From: Paraflavitalea devenefica
GTDB lineage: Bacteria; Bacteroidota; Bacteroidia; Chitinophagales; Chitinophagaceae
DNA: 64,000 nucleotides
Reading direction: 5' to 3'
NCBI RefSeq assembly: GCF_011759375.1
Contig: NZ_JAARML010000002.1
Span: 2,250,150-2,314,149, forward strand
In this document: positions 17,502 to 26,136 of the stretch, piece after piece
How positions within the stretch are numbered: position 1 is the first letter of the stretch
How the letters are laid out: each line of letters begins with the position of its first letter
The notes under the pieces: model-generated
Seen by the model: only the letters and a program-made list of their open reading frames with translations
Told to the model about the DNA's origin: nothing
Databases searched by the model: none
Translations under genes and position numbers: made by a program

Positions 17502-18686
17502 ATGAAAAAGCATACTTTGATCATAGCCACCTTCTTCGCATTGGCAGGAATGTGGAGTTGCACAAAAGAAGACCCCAACGGTATTAAGGAAAATAACCCC
17601 AACCCGCCAGGGCAGGTATCCAATGTGCAGGTTCAAAATGAGCATGGCGCTGCAGTGATTACTTATACGCTGCCGGCTGATCCTGATCTCTTATACATCA
17701 AGGCGGTGTATTCCCTGGCCAATGGCGTAAAGCGGGAAGTGAAAGCCTCTACTTATACCAATCAGCTCAGGGTGGACGGATTTTCAGATACCCTGAAGCA
17801 TTCCGTTCAACTGATAGCTGTTAATAAAAGTGAAGTGGCGTCTGCTCCTGTGAGTGTAGAAGTGTCTCCGCTGGTATCGCCGATCCAGTTGGTATTCCGT
17901 AACCTCCAGGTATCGGCCACTGCCGGCGGCATCCGGATCAAATCGCTCAATGAATACAGAGGGAATGTAGTGATCGTTCCCATGATGGATTCACTGAGCA
18001 AGGGCGACTGGGTGAGTCTCGACAATATTTACACCAGCGATTCCATCATTGCTACCAGCATCCGTGGTTTAACGCCGGTACAAAAGAAGTTTGCCTTCTT
18101 TGTACGCGACCGCTGGCTCAATACTACCGATACTTTGTATATATCACTTACACCCGCCAAAGAAGTATTGCTGGACAGGACCAGGTATGCTTCTTTTGTT
18201 TGTGACAACGACACCAAAATGTCGTTCAATACCACGGTGGAAATGATGTGGCAGGGATTGCTCAACAACGAATGGCCCTGTACCTATACCGATGAAAGTT
18301 CCGGCGTTCCTACAACCATTACCTGGAGCATAGGCCCACAGCCGGTTAAGTTAACCAGGTTTAACCTGCTTACCCGCCGGGAAGGCAGCTTGTACTATGC
18401 CAAAGGAAGTCCGCGCAGGTTTGAAGTATATGGTTCTAATGAACCAACCCGTGATGGCGACTGGTCTAAATGGACGAAGATATTAACCTGTGAAGTGGTG
18501 AAGCCTTCGGGCCTGCCGCTGGGGCAGGAAAACAGTGCAGATGCTGCGGCCGGCGCGGCCGGATTCACGTTCGATTTCAATGAAGATACACCGCCCTACA
18601 GGTACCTGCGCATCAAATGCCTGAATAACTGGATCGGCTCTTATTTCATCGTTATCCAGAACATGAATATCTGGGCTACAGAATAA
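17502..18686 (+). CDS. Surface lipoprotein with DUF4959/DUF5126/DUF5000-type domains
   Basis: 394 residues. MKKHTLIIATFFALAGMWSC ends in a lipobox Cys. The N-terminal region (PPGQVSNVQVQNEHGAAVITY) is fibronectin-like as in DUF4959. The middle corresponds to DUF5126, and the C-terminal part (FNLLTRREGSLYYAKGSPRRFEVYGSNEP, then YRYLRIKCLNNW) is a discoidin-like DUF5000 domain. In Bacteroidota such genes follow SusC/D and are thought to be surface glycan-binding proteins. It lies between palindromic elements A and B and is probably in the susC operon. Binding specificity is unknown. Confidence 0.88.
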   Translation: MKKHTLIIATFFALAGMWSCTKEDPNGIKENNPNPPGQVSNVQVQNEHGAAVITYTLPADPDLLYIKAVYSLANGVKREVKASTYTNQLRVDGFSDTLKHSVQLIAVNKSEVASAPVSVEVSPLVSPIQLVFRNLQVSATAGGIRIKSLNEYRGNVVIVPMMDSLSKGDWVSLDNIYTSDSIIATSIRGLTPVQKKFAFFVRDRWLNTTDTLYISLTPAKEVLLDRTRYASFVCDNDTKMSFNTTVEMMWQGLLNNEWPCTYTDESSGVPTTITWSIGPQPVKLTRFNLLTRREGSLYYAKGSPRRFEVYGSNEPTRDGDWSKWTKILTCEVVKPSGLPLGQENSADAAAGAAGFTFDFNEDTPPYRYLRIKCLNNWIGSYFIVIQNMNIWATE

Positions 18687-18697
18687 ATAGAAGATTT

Positions 18698-18729
18698 CCC
18701 CGCAGTGTCTCCCGTAGGGGACGCTGCGG
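18698..18729. repeat. Palindromic element B, copy 1
   Basis: CCGCAGTGTC and GACGCTGCGG form a stem around TCCCGTAGGG, which itself can pair. It lies between two lipoprotein genes and matches the element at 20059-20090 inside the GH95 gene at about 28 of 32 positions. Confidence 0.75.
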
Positions 18730-18763
18730 ACAATGGAACTTATAAAAAGTAAAAACTACGTTC

Positions 18764-19975
18764 ATGAAACGATACATCATCAACATACCCTTTTGCACCC
18801 TCGCAGTACTGACCCTGCTGGTCTTTGCTGCCTGCAAAAAGATGGACGACTATAAAAAGTTTGCCGAAGGCGGGGAAGTAATTTATCCTTCTACCTTCGA
18901 CTCCCTGAAAGTGATATCCGGAAATGGCCGGGTAATGATCACGGGTTTGCTGGCAGGCGATCCCAAAGTAACGAAGTACAGGGTTTTTTGGAATAGTGGC
19001 AATGATTCACTCGAAGCGCCCTTTGTTCGCTCCGGTGGTATAGATACCCTGAAGCAGATCGTAAGCAACCTGCCCGAAGGGCCTATCACTTTTACAGTAC
19101 GTACGTATGATGCCAAAGGCAACCGGTCAATACCCATGATCGTTACCGGTAATGTATATGGCCAGAGCTTCCAGACTTCCGTAAATCAGCGGGGTAACCG
19201 GGTAGTACTCAAAACTTCCTTCTCACAGGATGGGGCTGCTATTATCCATTGGGCCAATGTGGATGCGTATGTAGGCGTGCTCGGCATGCAACTCCATTAT
19301 GTGGATGCAGACAATGTACCCCGCGATACGATAGTGCATGTACAGTTGGTTGACCAGCAAACCATCCTGCCCAATGCGGGGATTAAAAATCTTATTACTT
19401 ACAACACTTTGTATTTGCCGGAGAAAGTAGGTATAGATACTTTTACTGTTTCGCAGAAGGAATTGCCTGCATTTACGGAAGTAACTTTATTGAACAGCCA
19501 GAAGCCGGTAGCCAACGCCGCCAACGATGGCAGCCGCTGGGCTACGCTGCGCGACTGGATCACCAATCCCGCTGCCAAAAACCACAATGGCTATGGCGGC
19601 ACTGATATCTCCGGCGATCCCAAGATCTATTTTGAAGCAGGATGGGGAGGGGCAGCTATTCAGAACGGCAAGATACATCAGGTCGTTACACTGCCGCCCG
19701 GCAAGTATAAGTTTGAAGGATCGGTAGACTGGTACCACCGTGGCTCCCGGAATGATACGTACCTGGTAGCGATGGCCGGCCCTAATGGATTGCCGGATGT
19801 AGACAATGTGAATACAGCCATTGCGTCGGCCAAACTGGAAAACGGCTGGTGGTCGTGGGATACTACTTTTGAGTTAACCCAAAAGACCACGCTTTCACTC
19901 GGCCTGTTGCTGTATATGAATGATGATGGTGAAGCTACCCGGTTAAACAGTCTTAGATTATATATTGTGAATTAA
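18764..19975 (+). CDS. Surface lipoprotein with DUF4998/DUF5013-type domains
   Basis: 403 residues. The signal ends at LLVFAAC, a lipobox. The N-terminal half (about 30-220) has two fibronectin-like parts of DUF4998 type (KVISGNGRVMITGLLAGDPKV, VRTYDAKGNRS). The C-terminal half (about 245-403) is a jelly-roll-like DUF5013 domain starting near SRWATLRDWITNPAAKNH and containing KYKFEGSVDWYHRG. Such proteins accompany SusC/D and likely bind glycan at the surface. It is 15 bp upstream of the GH95 gene, so clearly co-transcribed. Confidence 0.85.
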   Translation: MKRYIINIPFCTLAVLTLLVFAACKKMDDYKKFAEGGEVIYPSTFDSLKVISGNGRVMITGLLAGDPKVTKYRVFWNSGNDSLEAPFVRSGGIDTLKQIVSNLPEGPITFTVRTYDAKGNRSIPMIVTGNVYGQSFQTSVNQRGNRVVLKTSFSQDGAAIIHWANVDAYVGVLGMQLHYVDADNVPRDTIVHVQLVDQQTILPNAGIKNLITYNTLYLPEKVGIDTFTVSQKELPAFTEVTLLNSQKPVANAANDGSRWATLRDWITNPAAKNHNGYGGTDISGDPKIYFEAGWGGAAIQNGKIHQVVTLPPGKYKFEGSVDWYHRGSRNDTYLVAMAGPNGLPDVDNVNTAIASAKLENGWWSWDTTFELTQKTTLSLGLLLYMNDDGEATRLNSLRLYIVN

Positions 19976-19990
19976 TACAGGAATTATTGC

Positions 19991-22396
19991 ATGACTAGAA
20001 AAAACGTTCTGTTATTACTGTTAACGATTTGTTTTGGCGTTTTTGTAAAGCAGGCATTTTCCGCAGAGTCTCCCGCAGGGGACTCTGCGGGGAAAATCAC
20101 GCAGTCGGGGCTCAATACCCCGTTGCGTTTATGGTATGATAAACCGGCTGCCCAATGGGAAGAAACCCTGCCGCTGGGCAATGGCCGCCTGGGCATGATG
20201 CCCGATGGAGGTGTGGGGAAAGAAAACATCGTGCTGAATGACATTACGCTTTGGTCGGGCGCGCCACAGGATGCCAACAATAAAGAAGCGTATAAGAAAT
20301 TGCCGGAGATACAACGGTTGTTACTGGAAGGAAAGAATGACCAGGCACAGGCCCTTATTGATAAGGATTTTATTTGTACCGGGAAAGGCTCCGGTGCCGA
20401 ACCTTTTGGTTGCTTCCAGACCCTGGGCAACCTCAGTATGGCATTCCGCTACAAGGGCGTGCAGGGAAATGATGTACCCTATGGCAATTATACCAGGACG
20501 CTTTCTTTGGATGATGCCCTGGCGGCTTGTTCTTACCAGGTAGGGGATGTTACCTATAAAAGGGAATACTTCACCAGCTTTGGTGATGATGTGGGCATGA
20601 TCAGGATCACTGCCAGTAAGCCTGGCATGATCAGCTTTAACCTCTCTCTATCCCGGGAAGAAAAAGGAAGTGTGCGGGTGAATGAAAAGACGCTGGAAAT
20701 GGTTGGCCAACTGGAGAATGGTACCGATGGCAAGGGCATGGAATACATCGCACAGGTGGCGCTCCGGTTACAGGGAGGCAAATTAAGTACAACAGGCAAC
20801 CAACTGGTGGTGAACGATGCTACTGAAGTGGTCGTATTCTTTTCTGCCAAAACCAGTTTCAAAGACAAGGCATTTCGCCAGCATGCACAGCAGTTGCTGG
20901 ATAAAGCGATGGCTGTTGATTACGGACTACAAAAGAAAAAGCATATTACTAACTTCCGGAAACTCTTCCATCGTCAGCAGGTATGGCTGGGGTCCGGTGG
21001 TTCAGATAAGCTCACCACCGATAAAAGGCTGGAACAATTTTACAATGCCACCACACCCGATAATCAACTAACGGTCTTATTCTACCAGTTCAGCCGCTAC
21101 CTGTCTATCAGCAGTACGCGGGTAGGTTTATTGCCGCCTAATTTACAAGGCTTGTGGGCCCACCAGATCCGTACTCCCTGGAATGGCGACTATCACCTGG
21201 ATGTGAATGTGCAGATGAATCACTGGGGTGTAGAGCCGGCCAATCTTGCTGAGCTCAACCTGCCATTGGCAGACCTGGTAGCGAACATGGTACCTCATGG
21301 TGAGCGTACTGCCAAAGCCTATTACAATGCCGATGGTTGGGTGGCGCACGTGATCACCAATCCCTGGATGTTTACCGAGCCCGGTGAGAGCGCCTCCTGG
21401 GGCGTTACCAAATCCGGCTCCGGATGGTTGTGTAATAATCTCTGGGACCACTATGTATTTTCCGGTGACAAAAACTACCTTAAAAAAATATACCCTGTGC
21501 TGAAAGGATCCGCACAGTTTTATGCTTCCATCCTCATCAAAGAACCCAAAACCGGATGGCTGGTAACATCTCCTTCTTCATCACCTGAAAACCATTTCTA
21601 CATGCCTGATGGCAGTGGTAAACATGCAGCCATTTGCATGGGAGCCACCATTGATAACCAGATCATCCGCGAACTGTTTAACAATGTAATCACCGCTTCT
21701 GCAACATTGGGCATAGACAAAGCCTTCAGCGATACACTAAAAACAAAGCTGGCGCAGATACCGCCACCCGGACGTATTGCTCCTGATGGCCGGTTGATGG
21801 AATGGCTGGAAGATTATAAAGAAACAGATAAGGAACACCGGCATATATCGCACCTGTACGGACTTTACCCGGCCAATCTTATTACACCTTCACAAACTCC
21901 TGATCTGGCAGAAGCCTGTAAGCAATCACTGAATGTAAGAGGTGATGACGGTCCCAGTTGGGCCATTGCCTACAAACAATTGTTTTGGGCAAGGCTACAC
22001 GATGGCAACAGGGCTTACAAACTGTTCAGGGAGATCATGAAACCAACGCTGAAGACCAACATTAATTACGGAGCGGGTGGGGGCGTATATCCCAACCTGC
22101 TGTCTGCAGGACCGCCTTTCCAGATTGACGGCAACTTTGGCGCCGGCGCCGGTATTGCTGAGATGCTGCTCCAGAGCCATGAAGGATATATTAACTTCAT
22201 CCCAGCCATTCCCGAAGCCTGGCAGGCGGAAGGCGCTGTGAAAGGCATGCGGGCCAGGGGGAATATTACGGTTGACTTTGCCTGGAAGAACGGCAAAGTG
22301 ACCAGCTATCAACTCAGGTCGCCCAAAAAGCAGACCGTGAAAGTAATGTTGAATGGAAACATAGTAACAACAAGTACACAACCATTGTTAAACTGA
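19991..22396 (+). CDS. GH95 family glycosidase (alpha-L-fucosidase / alpha-L-galactosidase type)
   Basis: 801 residues with an N-terminal signal peptide. The GH95 start LRLWYDKPAAQWEETLPLGNGRLG is clear. Catalytic regions are visible: PSSSPENHF with general acid Glu533, FQIDGNFG with Asp713, and DVNVQMNHW with Asn406. The first position of the NxN pair, Asn in the studied bifidobacterial fucosidase, is Asp404 here. The enzyme would invert alpha-L-fucose or alpha-L-galactose ends. A copy of palindromic element B lies in frame at 20059-20090, encoding residues just after the signal peptide (AESPAGDSAGK). It is in the susC operon, 15 bp after the DUF5013 gene. Confidence 0.9.
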   Translation: MTRKNVLLLLLTICFGVFVKQAFSAESPAGDSAGKITQSGLNTPLRLWYDKPAAQWEETLPLGNGRLGMMPDGGVGKENIVLNDITLWSGAPQDANNKEAYKKLPEIQRLLLEGKNDQAQALIDKDFICTGKGSGAEPFGCFQTLGNLSMAFRYKGVQGNDVPYGNYTRTLSLDDALAACSYQVGDVTYKREYFTSFGDDVGMIRITASKPGMISFNLSLSREEKGSVRVNEKTLEMVGQLENGTDGKGMEYIAQVALRLQGGKLSTTGNQLVVNDATEVVVFFSAKTSFKDKAFRQHAQQLLDKAMAVDYGLQKKKHITNFRKLFHRQQVWLGSGGSDKLTTDKRLEQFYNATTPDNQLTVLFYQFSRYLSISSTRVGLLPPNLQGLWAHQIRTPWNGDYHLDVNVQMNHWGVEPANLAELNLPLADLVANMVPHGERTAKAYYNADGWVAHVITNPWMFTEPGESASWGVTKSGSGWLCNNLWDHYVFSGDKNYLKKIYPVLKGSAQFYASILIKEPKTGWLVTSPSSSPENHFYMPDGSGKHAAICMGATIDNQIIRELFNNVITASATLGIDKAFSDTLKTKLAQIPPPGRIAPDGRLMEWLEDYKETDKEHRHISHLYGLYPANLITPSQTPDLAEACKQSLNVRGDDGPSWAIAYKQLFWARLHDGNRAYKLFREIMKPTLKTNINYGAGGGVYPNLLSAGPPFQIDGNFGAGAGIAEMLLQSHEGYINFIPAIPEAWQAEGAVKGMRARGNITVDFAWKNGKVTSYQLRSPKKQTVKVMLNGNIVTTSTQPLLN
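20059..20092. repeat. Palindromic element B, copy 2, inside the GH95 coding sequence
   Basis: CCGCAGAGTC and GACTCTGCGG pair perfectly around TCCCGCAGGG; flanking TTTTC and GAAAA extend the stem. It is the same element as 18698-18729 but lies in frame within the start of the GH95 gene, in the linker between signal peptide and first domain. Confidence 0.75.
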
Positions 22397-22403
22397 TTTA
22401 TCA

Positions 22404-22457
22404 AAGGGTGGGTCGCCCCTCAAAGCTTGTCCCGCTTTGCGGGAGGCAGCTCACCCT
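22404..22457. repeat. Palindromic element A, copy 2
   Basis: AGGGTGGGTCGCC at 22404 and GCTCACCCT near 22456 match copy 1 at 17418-17463. The centre holds an extra nested hairpin, TCCCGCTTTGCGGGA. It lies between the GH95 and GH36 genes. Confidence 0.65.
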
Positions 22458-22481
22458 GACCTAAAGAACACAAAACACCAC

Positions 22482-24695
22482 ATGCAACTTCGTACTATGA
22501 AACGAATGAGAGAAACCGGATTGATCGTGGCAGTAGCCCTGCTTTCTTTGGTACAGCCAACCGCCTTTGCGCAACCTGTAACTATTCCAGTTGAAACAAA
22601 GCATCATGCCCTTGTATTACAAACAGATGCCAACAAAAACCTGGGCATTGTGTACATGGGTGCTAAGCTGGCCGATAAAAATGAGTATACTCATGTGCCT
22701 GCGATGTATAAGCAAACTGCCGAGTATACCGGCGTAGCCAATGCTGCTTATGCTACAGCCGGTTCCAGGAACCTGTTTGAGCCGGCCATCGCTGTTACGC
22801 ATGTCGATGGCAATAATTCGCTCGACCTGCAATATGTGCGGCACGACAGTAAAAAGCTGGATGAGAATACCTCCCTGCTGACTGTCTTCTTAAAAGACCC
22901 GGTGTACAATTTTGAAGTAACGCTCTATTATAAGTCCTGGTTCAATGAAGATGTTACCGAGCAGTGGAGCGAGATCAGGCACAATGAGAAAGGTAATGTG
23001 GTACTAAATAAATATGCATCGGCAGGCTTATACCTCAAGGCAGGCAGTTACTGGCTGCGGCAATACCATGGCGATTGGGCCAAAGAAATGCAGGCCGAAG
23101 AAACACGTCTTACGCATGGCATCAAGACACTGGACTCCAAACTGGGCACCAGGGCCAACCTGTTTCAACCTTCGGTATTTATGATCTCCCTTGATAAACC
23201 TGCTACTGAAGATGAAGGAACTGTGCTGTACGGGGCGCTGGAATGGAGTGGTAATTTCCGGGTTGACCTGGAGCTGGATAACCAGGATAACCTGCGTATT
23301 ATGGCAGGTATCAATAACTATGCATCGCCTTATATCTTGAAGGCTGGTGAAGTGTTTACAACGCCGGCCTTCGTATCGGTGCTCTCCTCCAATGGGAAAG
23401 GAGAGGCCAGCAGGAAACTGCACAACTGGGCGCGTAATTATAAGTTACTGGATGGAAAAGGTACCAGGCTTACATTGCTGAATAACTGGGAAGCCACTTA
23501 TTTTGATTTTAATGAAGCGAAGCTGAAAGAGCTGTTGAAGGATACAAAGAAGCTGGGTGTAGACCTGTTTCTCCTGGATGATGGGTGGTTTGCCAACAAA
23601 TATCCGCGCAATGATGATAAGGCCGGCCTGGGCGACTGGCAGGAGAATAAAAAGAAATTGCCCAATGGCATTTCTTCCCTGGTGCAGGAAGCACAGGCCA
23701 ATGGCGTGAAGTTTGGTATCTGGATCGAACCGGAAATGGTGAATCCCAAAAGCGAGTTGTATGAGCAACACCCTGACTGGGTGGTGAAGCAACCCGGCCG
23801 CCCTGAACACTATTTCAGGAATCAACTGGTGCTTGACCTGAGCAATCCGGCCGTACAGGATTTTGTGTTCAATGTAGTAGATGGCTTGTTTACAAAGAAC
23901 CCCACACTGGCTTATATCAAATGGGATTGCAATGCGGTTATCTATAATGCTTATGCTGCACGCCTGGGTAACCAGTCGCATTTTTATATTAAATACGTGC
24001 AGGGATTGTATGCTGTGCTGGAAAGGATCAGGAAGAAATATCCCACTGTTCCTATGATGTTGTGCTCCGGCGGTGGCGGACGGGTGGATTATGCCGCCCT
24101 GCAATATTTTACGGAGTTCTGGCCCAGTGACAATACCGATCCGCTGGAGCGTATTTTCATGCAATGGGAGTATTCTTATTTCTACCCGGCCATCACTTCT
24201 GCCAACCACGTGACCGATTGGGGCAAACAGCCTATTAAGTTCCGGACGGATGTAGCCATGATGGGCAAACTAGGCTTTGATATTGTGGTCAGTCATTTGA
24301 AAGAAAAGGACATGACCTTTTGCCAGGAGGCGCTTAAAACCTATAATGCTGTAAAGCCTATCATCTGGCAGGGCGACCAGTACCGTTTGCAAGACCCGCT
24401 CACTAATGCGGTAGCTGCTGTTCTGTATATCAATAAAGAGAAAACAACGGGCGTGGTATTCAATTACCTGGTGAGCAACCGGTATGATGCGGGGAGCCTG
24501 CTGCCCATCCGGTTTAAAGGTCTTGATCCCGCCAAAAAATACACCCTCAAAGAACTCAATGTATATCCGGGAACTACTTCTACTATTGATAGCAGTAAAG
24601 TGTACTCCGGTGAGTTCCTGATGAAAGTAGGCTTTAACCCCGATGTAAAAGCCGGCAGGAATAGTGTGGTACTGGAGGTGAAGGCGGTGGGTTAG
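22482..24695 (+). CDS. GH36 alpha-galactosidase
   Basis: 737 residues from ATG 22482; the ATG at 22497 is equally possible, and 22437 is rejected because it lies in the palindromic element. The signal peptide ends near PTAFA. An N-terminal beta-supersandwich is followed by the barrel: LLNNWEATYFDF, then FGIWIEPEMVNPKSELY. Catalytic nucleophile Asp482 lies in YIKWDCN and acid/base Asp550 in FWPSDNTDP. Members hydrolyse terminal alpha-1,6-linked galactose from raffinose-type sugars, galactomannan or similar glycans. It is the last gene of the locus and converges on the NlpE-like pair with a 6-bp gap. Confidence 0.92.
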   Translation: MQLRTMKRMRETGLIVAVALLSLVQPTAFAQPVTIPVETKHHALVLQTDANKNLGIVYMGAKLADKNEYTHVPAMYKQTAEYTGVANAAYATAGSRNLFEPAIAVTHVDGNNSLDLQYVRHDSKKLDENTSLLTVFLKDPVYNFEVTLYYKSWFNEDVTEQWSEIRHNEKGNVVLNKYASAGLYLKAGSYWLRQYHGDWAKEMQAEETRLTHGIKTLDSKLGTRANLFQPSVFMISLDKPATEDEGTVLYGALEWSGNFRVDLELDNQDNLRIMAGINNYASPYILKAGEVFTTPAFVSVLSSNGKGEASRKLHNWARNYKLLDGKGTRLTLLNNWEATYFDFNEAKLKELLKDTKKLGVDLFLLDDGWFANKYPRNDDKAGLGDWQENKKKLPNGISSLVQEAQANGVKFGIWIEPEMVNPKSELYEQHPDWVVKQPGRPEHYFRNQLVLDLSNPAVQDFVFNVVDGLFTKNPTLAYIKWDCNAVIYNAYAARLGNQSHFYIKYVQGLYAVLERIRKKYPTVPMMLCSGGGGRVDYAALQYFTEFWPSDNTDPLERIFMQWEYSYFYPAITSANHVTDWGKQPIKFRTDVAMMGKLGFDIVVSHLKEKDMTFCQEALKTYNAVKPIIWQGDQYRLQDPLTNAVAAVLYINKEKTTGVVFNYLVSNRYDAGSLLPIRFKGLDPAKKYTLKELNVYPGTTSTIDSSKVYSGEFLMKVGFNPDVKAGRNSVVLEVKAVG

Positions 24696-24701
24696 GCATT
24701 G

Positions 24702-25214
24702 CTAAAACGGCAATCCCCGGTGTACCAGGTTACGCCAGTTGTCCCAGGATCGCTTATTCATGACCCGGTTCAGGGTGTAGCTATATTGTGCATTGCCCAC
24801 CAGGAAGTGTTTGTCTTTGTCCAATACGAATAGTACCTGTTCATCTCCTTTCAGCAGTAGCAGGCTCACTGTTCCCATATGTAGCCGGTATACCACAGCC
24901 TGCGGATCGGTAGGAGTTCCTTTCTCTATCGACCATTTTCCTGTACCGGTCCGGATACCTACGCCCCGCATCTTATAAAATGTAGGCTTATTGGTAACCG
25001 TGTCTACATACAACGTTAGTGATAATTTTCGCTTGGCGCATTGTTCACTAACGGGTATCTGCAGCTCGGTCGCCATTTCTTTACAGGGTGTTCTGCCTTC
25101 ATACCAGGCCAATATCCTGGAGCCGGGTGGAATAGTGTCTGGCGGGCCTTGCGGTTGTGCGTGTGCAACCAATATGCCCGCTATAAAAGCCATAAATAGC
25201 AGTATCTTTTTCAT
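24702..25214 (-). CDS. NlpE-like periplasmic protein, copy 2
   Basis: 170 residues. MKKILLFMAFIAGILVAHAQ is a signal peptide without lipobox. The mature part has YEGRTPCKEM, then a beta-barrel pattern (LSLTLYVDTVTNKPTFYKMRG, GKWSIEKGTP, VVYRLHMG, LFVLDKDKHFL, YSYTLNRV), like the N-terminal domain of NlpE copper-homeostasis/adhesion-sensing proteins. It lacks the CxxC of E. coli NlpE. It is a paralogue of the gene just upstream (25222-25719), 7 bp away, so the two form an operon. Function beyond the fold is unclear. Confidence 0.7.
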   Translation of the reverse strand: MKKILLFMAFIAGILVAHAQPQGPPDTIPPGSRILAWYEGRTPCKEMATELQIPVSEQCAKRKLSLTLYVDTVTNKPTFYKMRGVGIRTGTGKWSIEKGTPTDPQAVVYRLHMGTVSLLLLKGDEQVLFVLDKDKHFLVGNAQYSYTLNRVMNKRSWDNWRNLVHRGLPF

Positions 25215-25221
25215 ACAGTTG

Positions 25222-25719
25222 TTATTTGGTAATGCGGTTAAGGGTATAGCTCTGGAAAGGATCCCCCCTCAGATAACTTCCATTTTCATCCAGCAGATGA
25301 AGGAGGTCATCACTTAACTTTATGAAGCGCAATGTAGTGCCGGATTTGGCAGGGGTAAGCTGATAGATCATGGAGCGGGCATGTGCGCCTGTTCCCTGTA
25401 CGATGCTCCATTTGCCGGTAGATTCACTTTTGATACCCGGCTGGGAATAGTTGTTATCCGGCAGGGTGTAGTGGCTGTAACCCGTCAGCCGGTAGGTGGC
25501 AGGCTGCTGTGTGACGGAGTCCCGCAGTAAAGTAAGCTCCCATTCAACCAATGCGCAATCGGTACTTGGGGCAATATTATGCAGTGGTCTTATCAATTGG
25601 CCGCAGGGAGTAGTGCCGGCAAACTTCTCCTTGGCGGGGGCATTCATACCTGGTATTGGCGCAGTTCTTTCGCCGCTAAACAGGGAAAAGATGGCAAGGA
25701 TAAATGTAAACAGCTTCAT
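25222..25719 (-). CDS. NlpE-like periplasmic protein, copy 1
   Basis: 165 residues with a signal peptide (MKLFTFILAIFSLFSG). FAGTTPCGQL, VEWELTLLRDSVTQQPATYRLTG, TGKWSIVQGTG, IYQLTP and FQSYTLNRI follow the same order as in the downstream neighbour, showing tandem duplication of an NlpE-like barrel. It is first of the two-gene operon. No ligand residues can be assigned. Confidence 0.7.
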   Translation of the reverse strand: MKLFTFILAIFSLFSGERTAPIPGMNAPAKEKFAGTTPCGQLIRPLHNIAPSTDCALVEWELTLLRDSVTQQPATYRLTGYSHYTLPDNNYSQPGIKSESTGKWSIVQGTGAHARSMIYQLTPAKSGTTLRFIKLSDDLLHLLDENGSYLRGDPFQSYTLNRITK

Positions 25720-26070
25720 AACAGAAAATTATGCTTTAAACCTACGTAAAAGCGGTTACAGATCCTCCTTTACTACACATAATGCAAGATTTGCTTGATG
25801 AAGTGCTGCTCCAATACCCTAAAGCGGCTGCAGCATTTTCTTTATTTCCACCGTATCGTGCTCTTTTTTTGTGCTATGATCAAAAAGGGGAGTAGTACAG
25901 TGTAGAGAAGGGTACCGTAAAATTTTATCATAACAATTAATGTTATCAGGAATTGTACACGAATGTAAAGAAAACAATTGATTGGCAATCCGTTATTGCC
26001 GCCGGCAAAAACGATACTCTGCCAGGGCATACGCTTTGCAGCTAACCATCAGTACTATAACCAAAATAAA
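25720..26070. other. Intergenic stretch without a supported gene
   Basis: Divergent region between the NlpE-like operon and the ArsR gene. AT-rich. A short hydrophobic reverse frame (25842-26030) has no support. AGTAGTACAG at 25891-25900 followed by TAG resembles the 21-bp site found at 7186 and 12161. Confidence 0.5.
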
Positions 26071-26118
26071 TTTGCGCAACCAATTAGTTGCGTGTATATT
26101 TGCAACCAGTTAGTTGCG
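26071..26118 (+). promoter_or_regulatory. ArsR promoter with two palindromic operators
   Basis: TTTG (26071-26074) and TATATTTG (26095-26102) form a promoter with a 20-bp spacer. CGCAACCAATTAGTTGCG (26075-26092) fills the spacer, and a near-identical palindrome, TGCAACCAGTTAGTTGCG (26101-26118), overlaps the -7 end and the start. Spacing between copies is 26 bp. This is a clear autorepressor site arrangement. Confidence 0.8.
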
Positions 26119-26136
26119 TAATAAAGAGGTATACCC

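Noticed and set aside
25842..26030. 62-residue hydrophobic protein on the reverse strand
   Set aside because: Composition follows AT-rich intergenic DNA, and there is no ribosome-binding context or family likeness.
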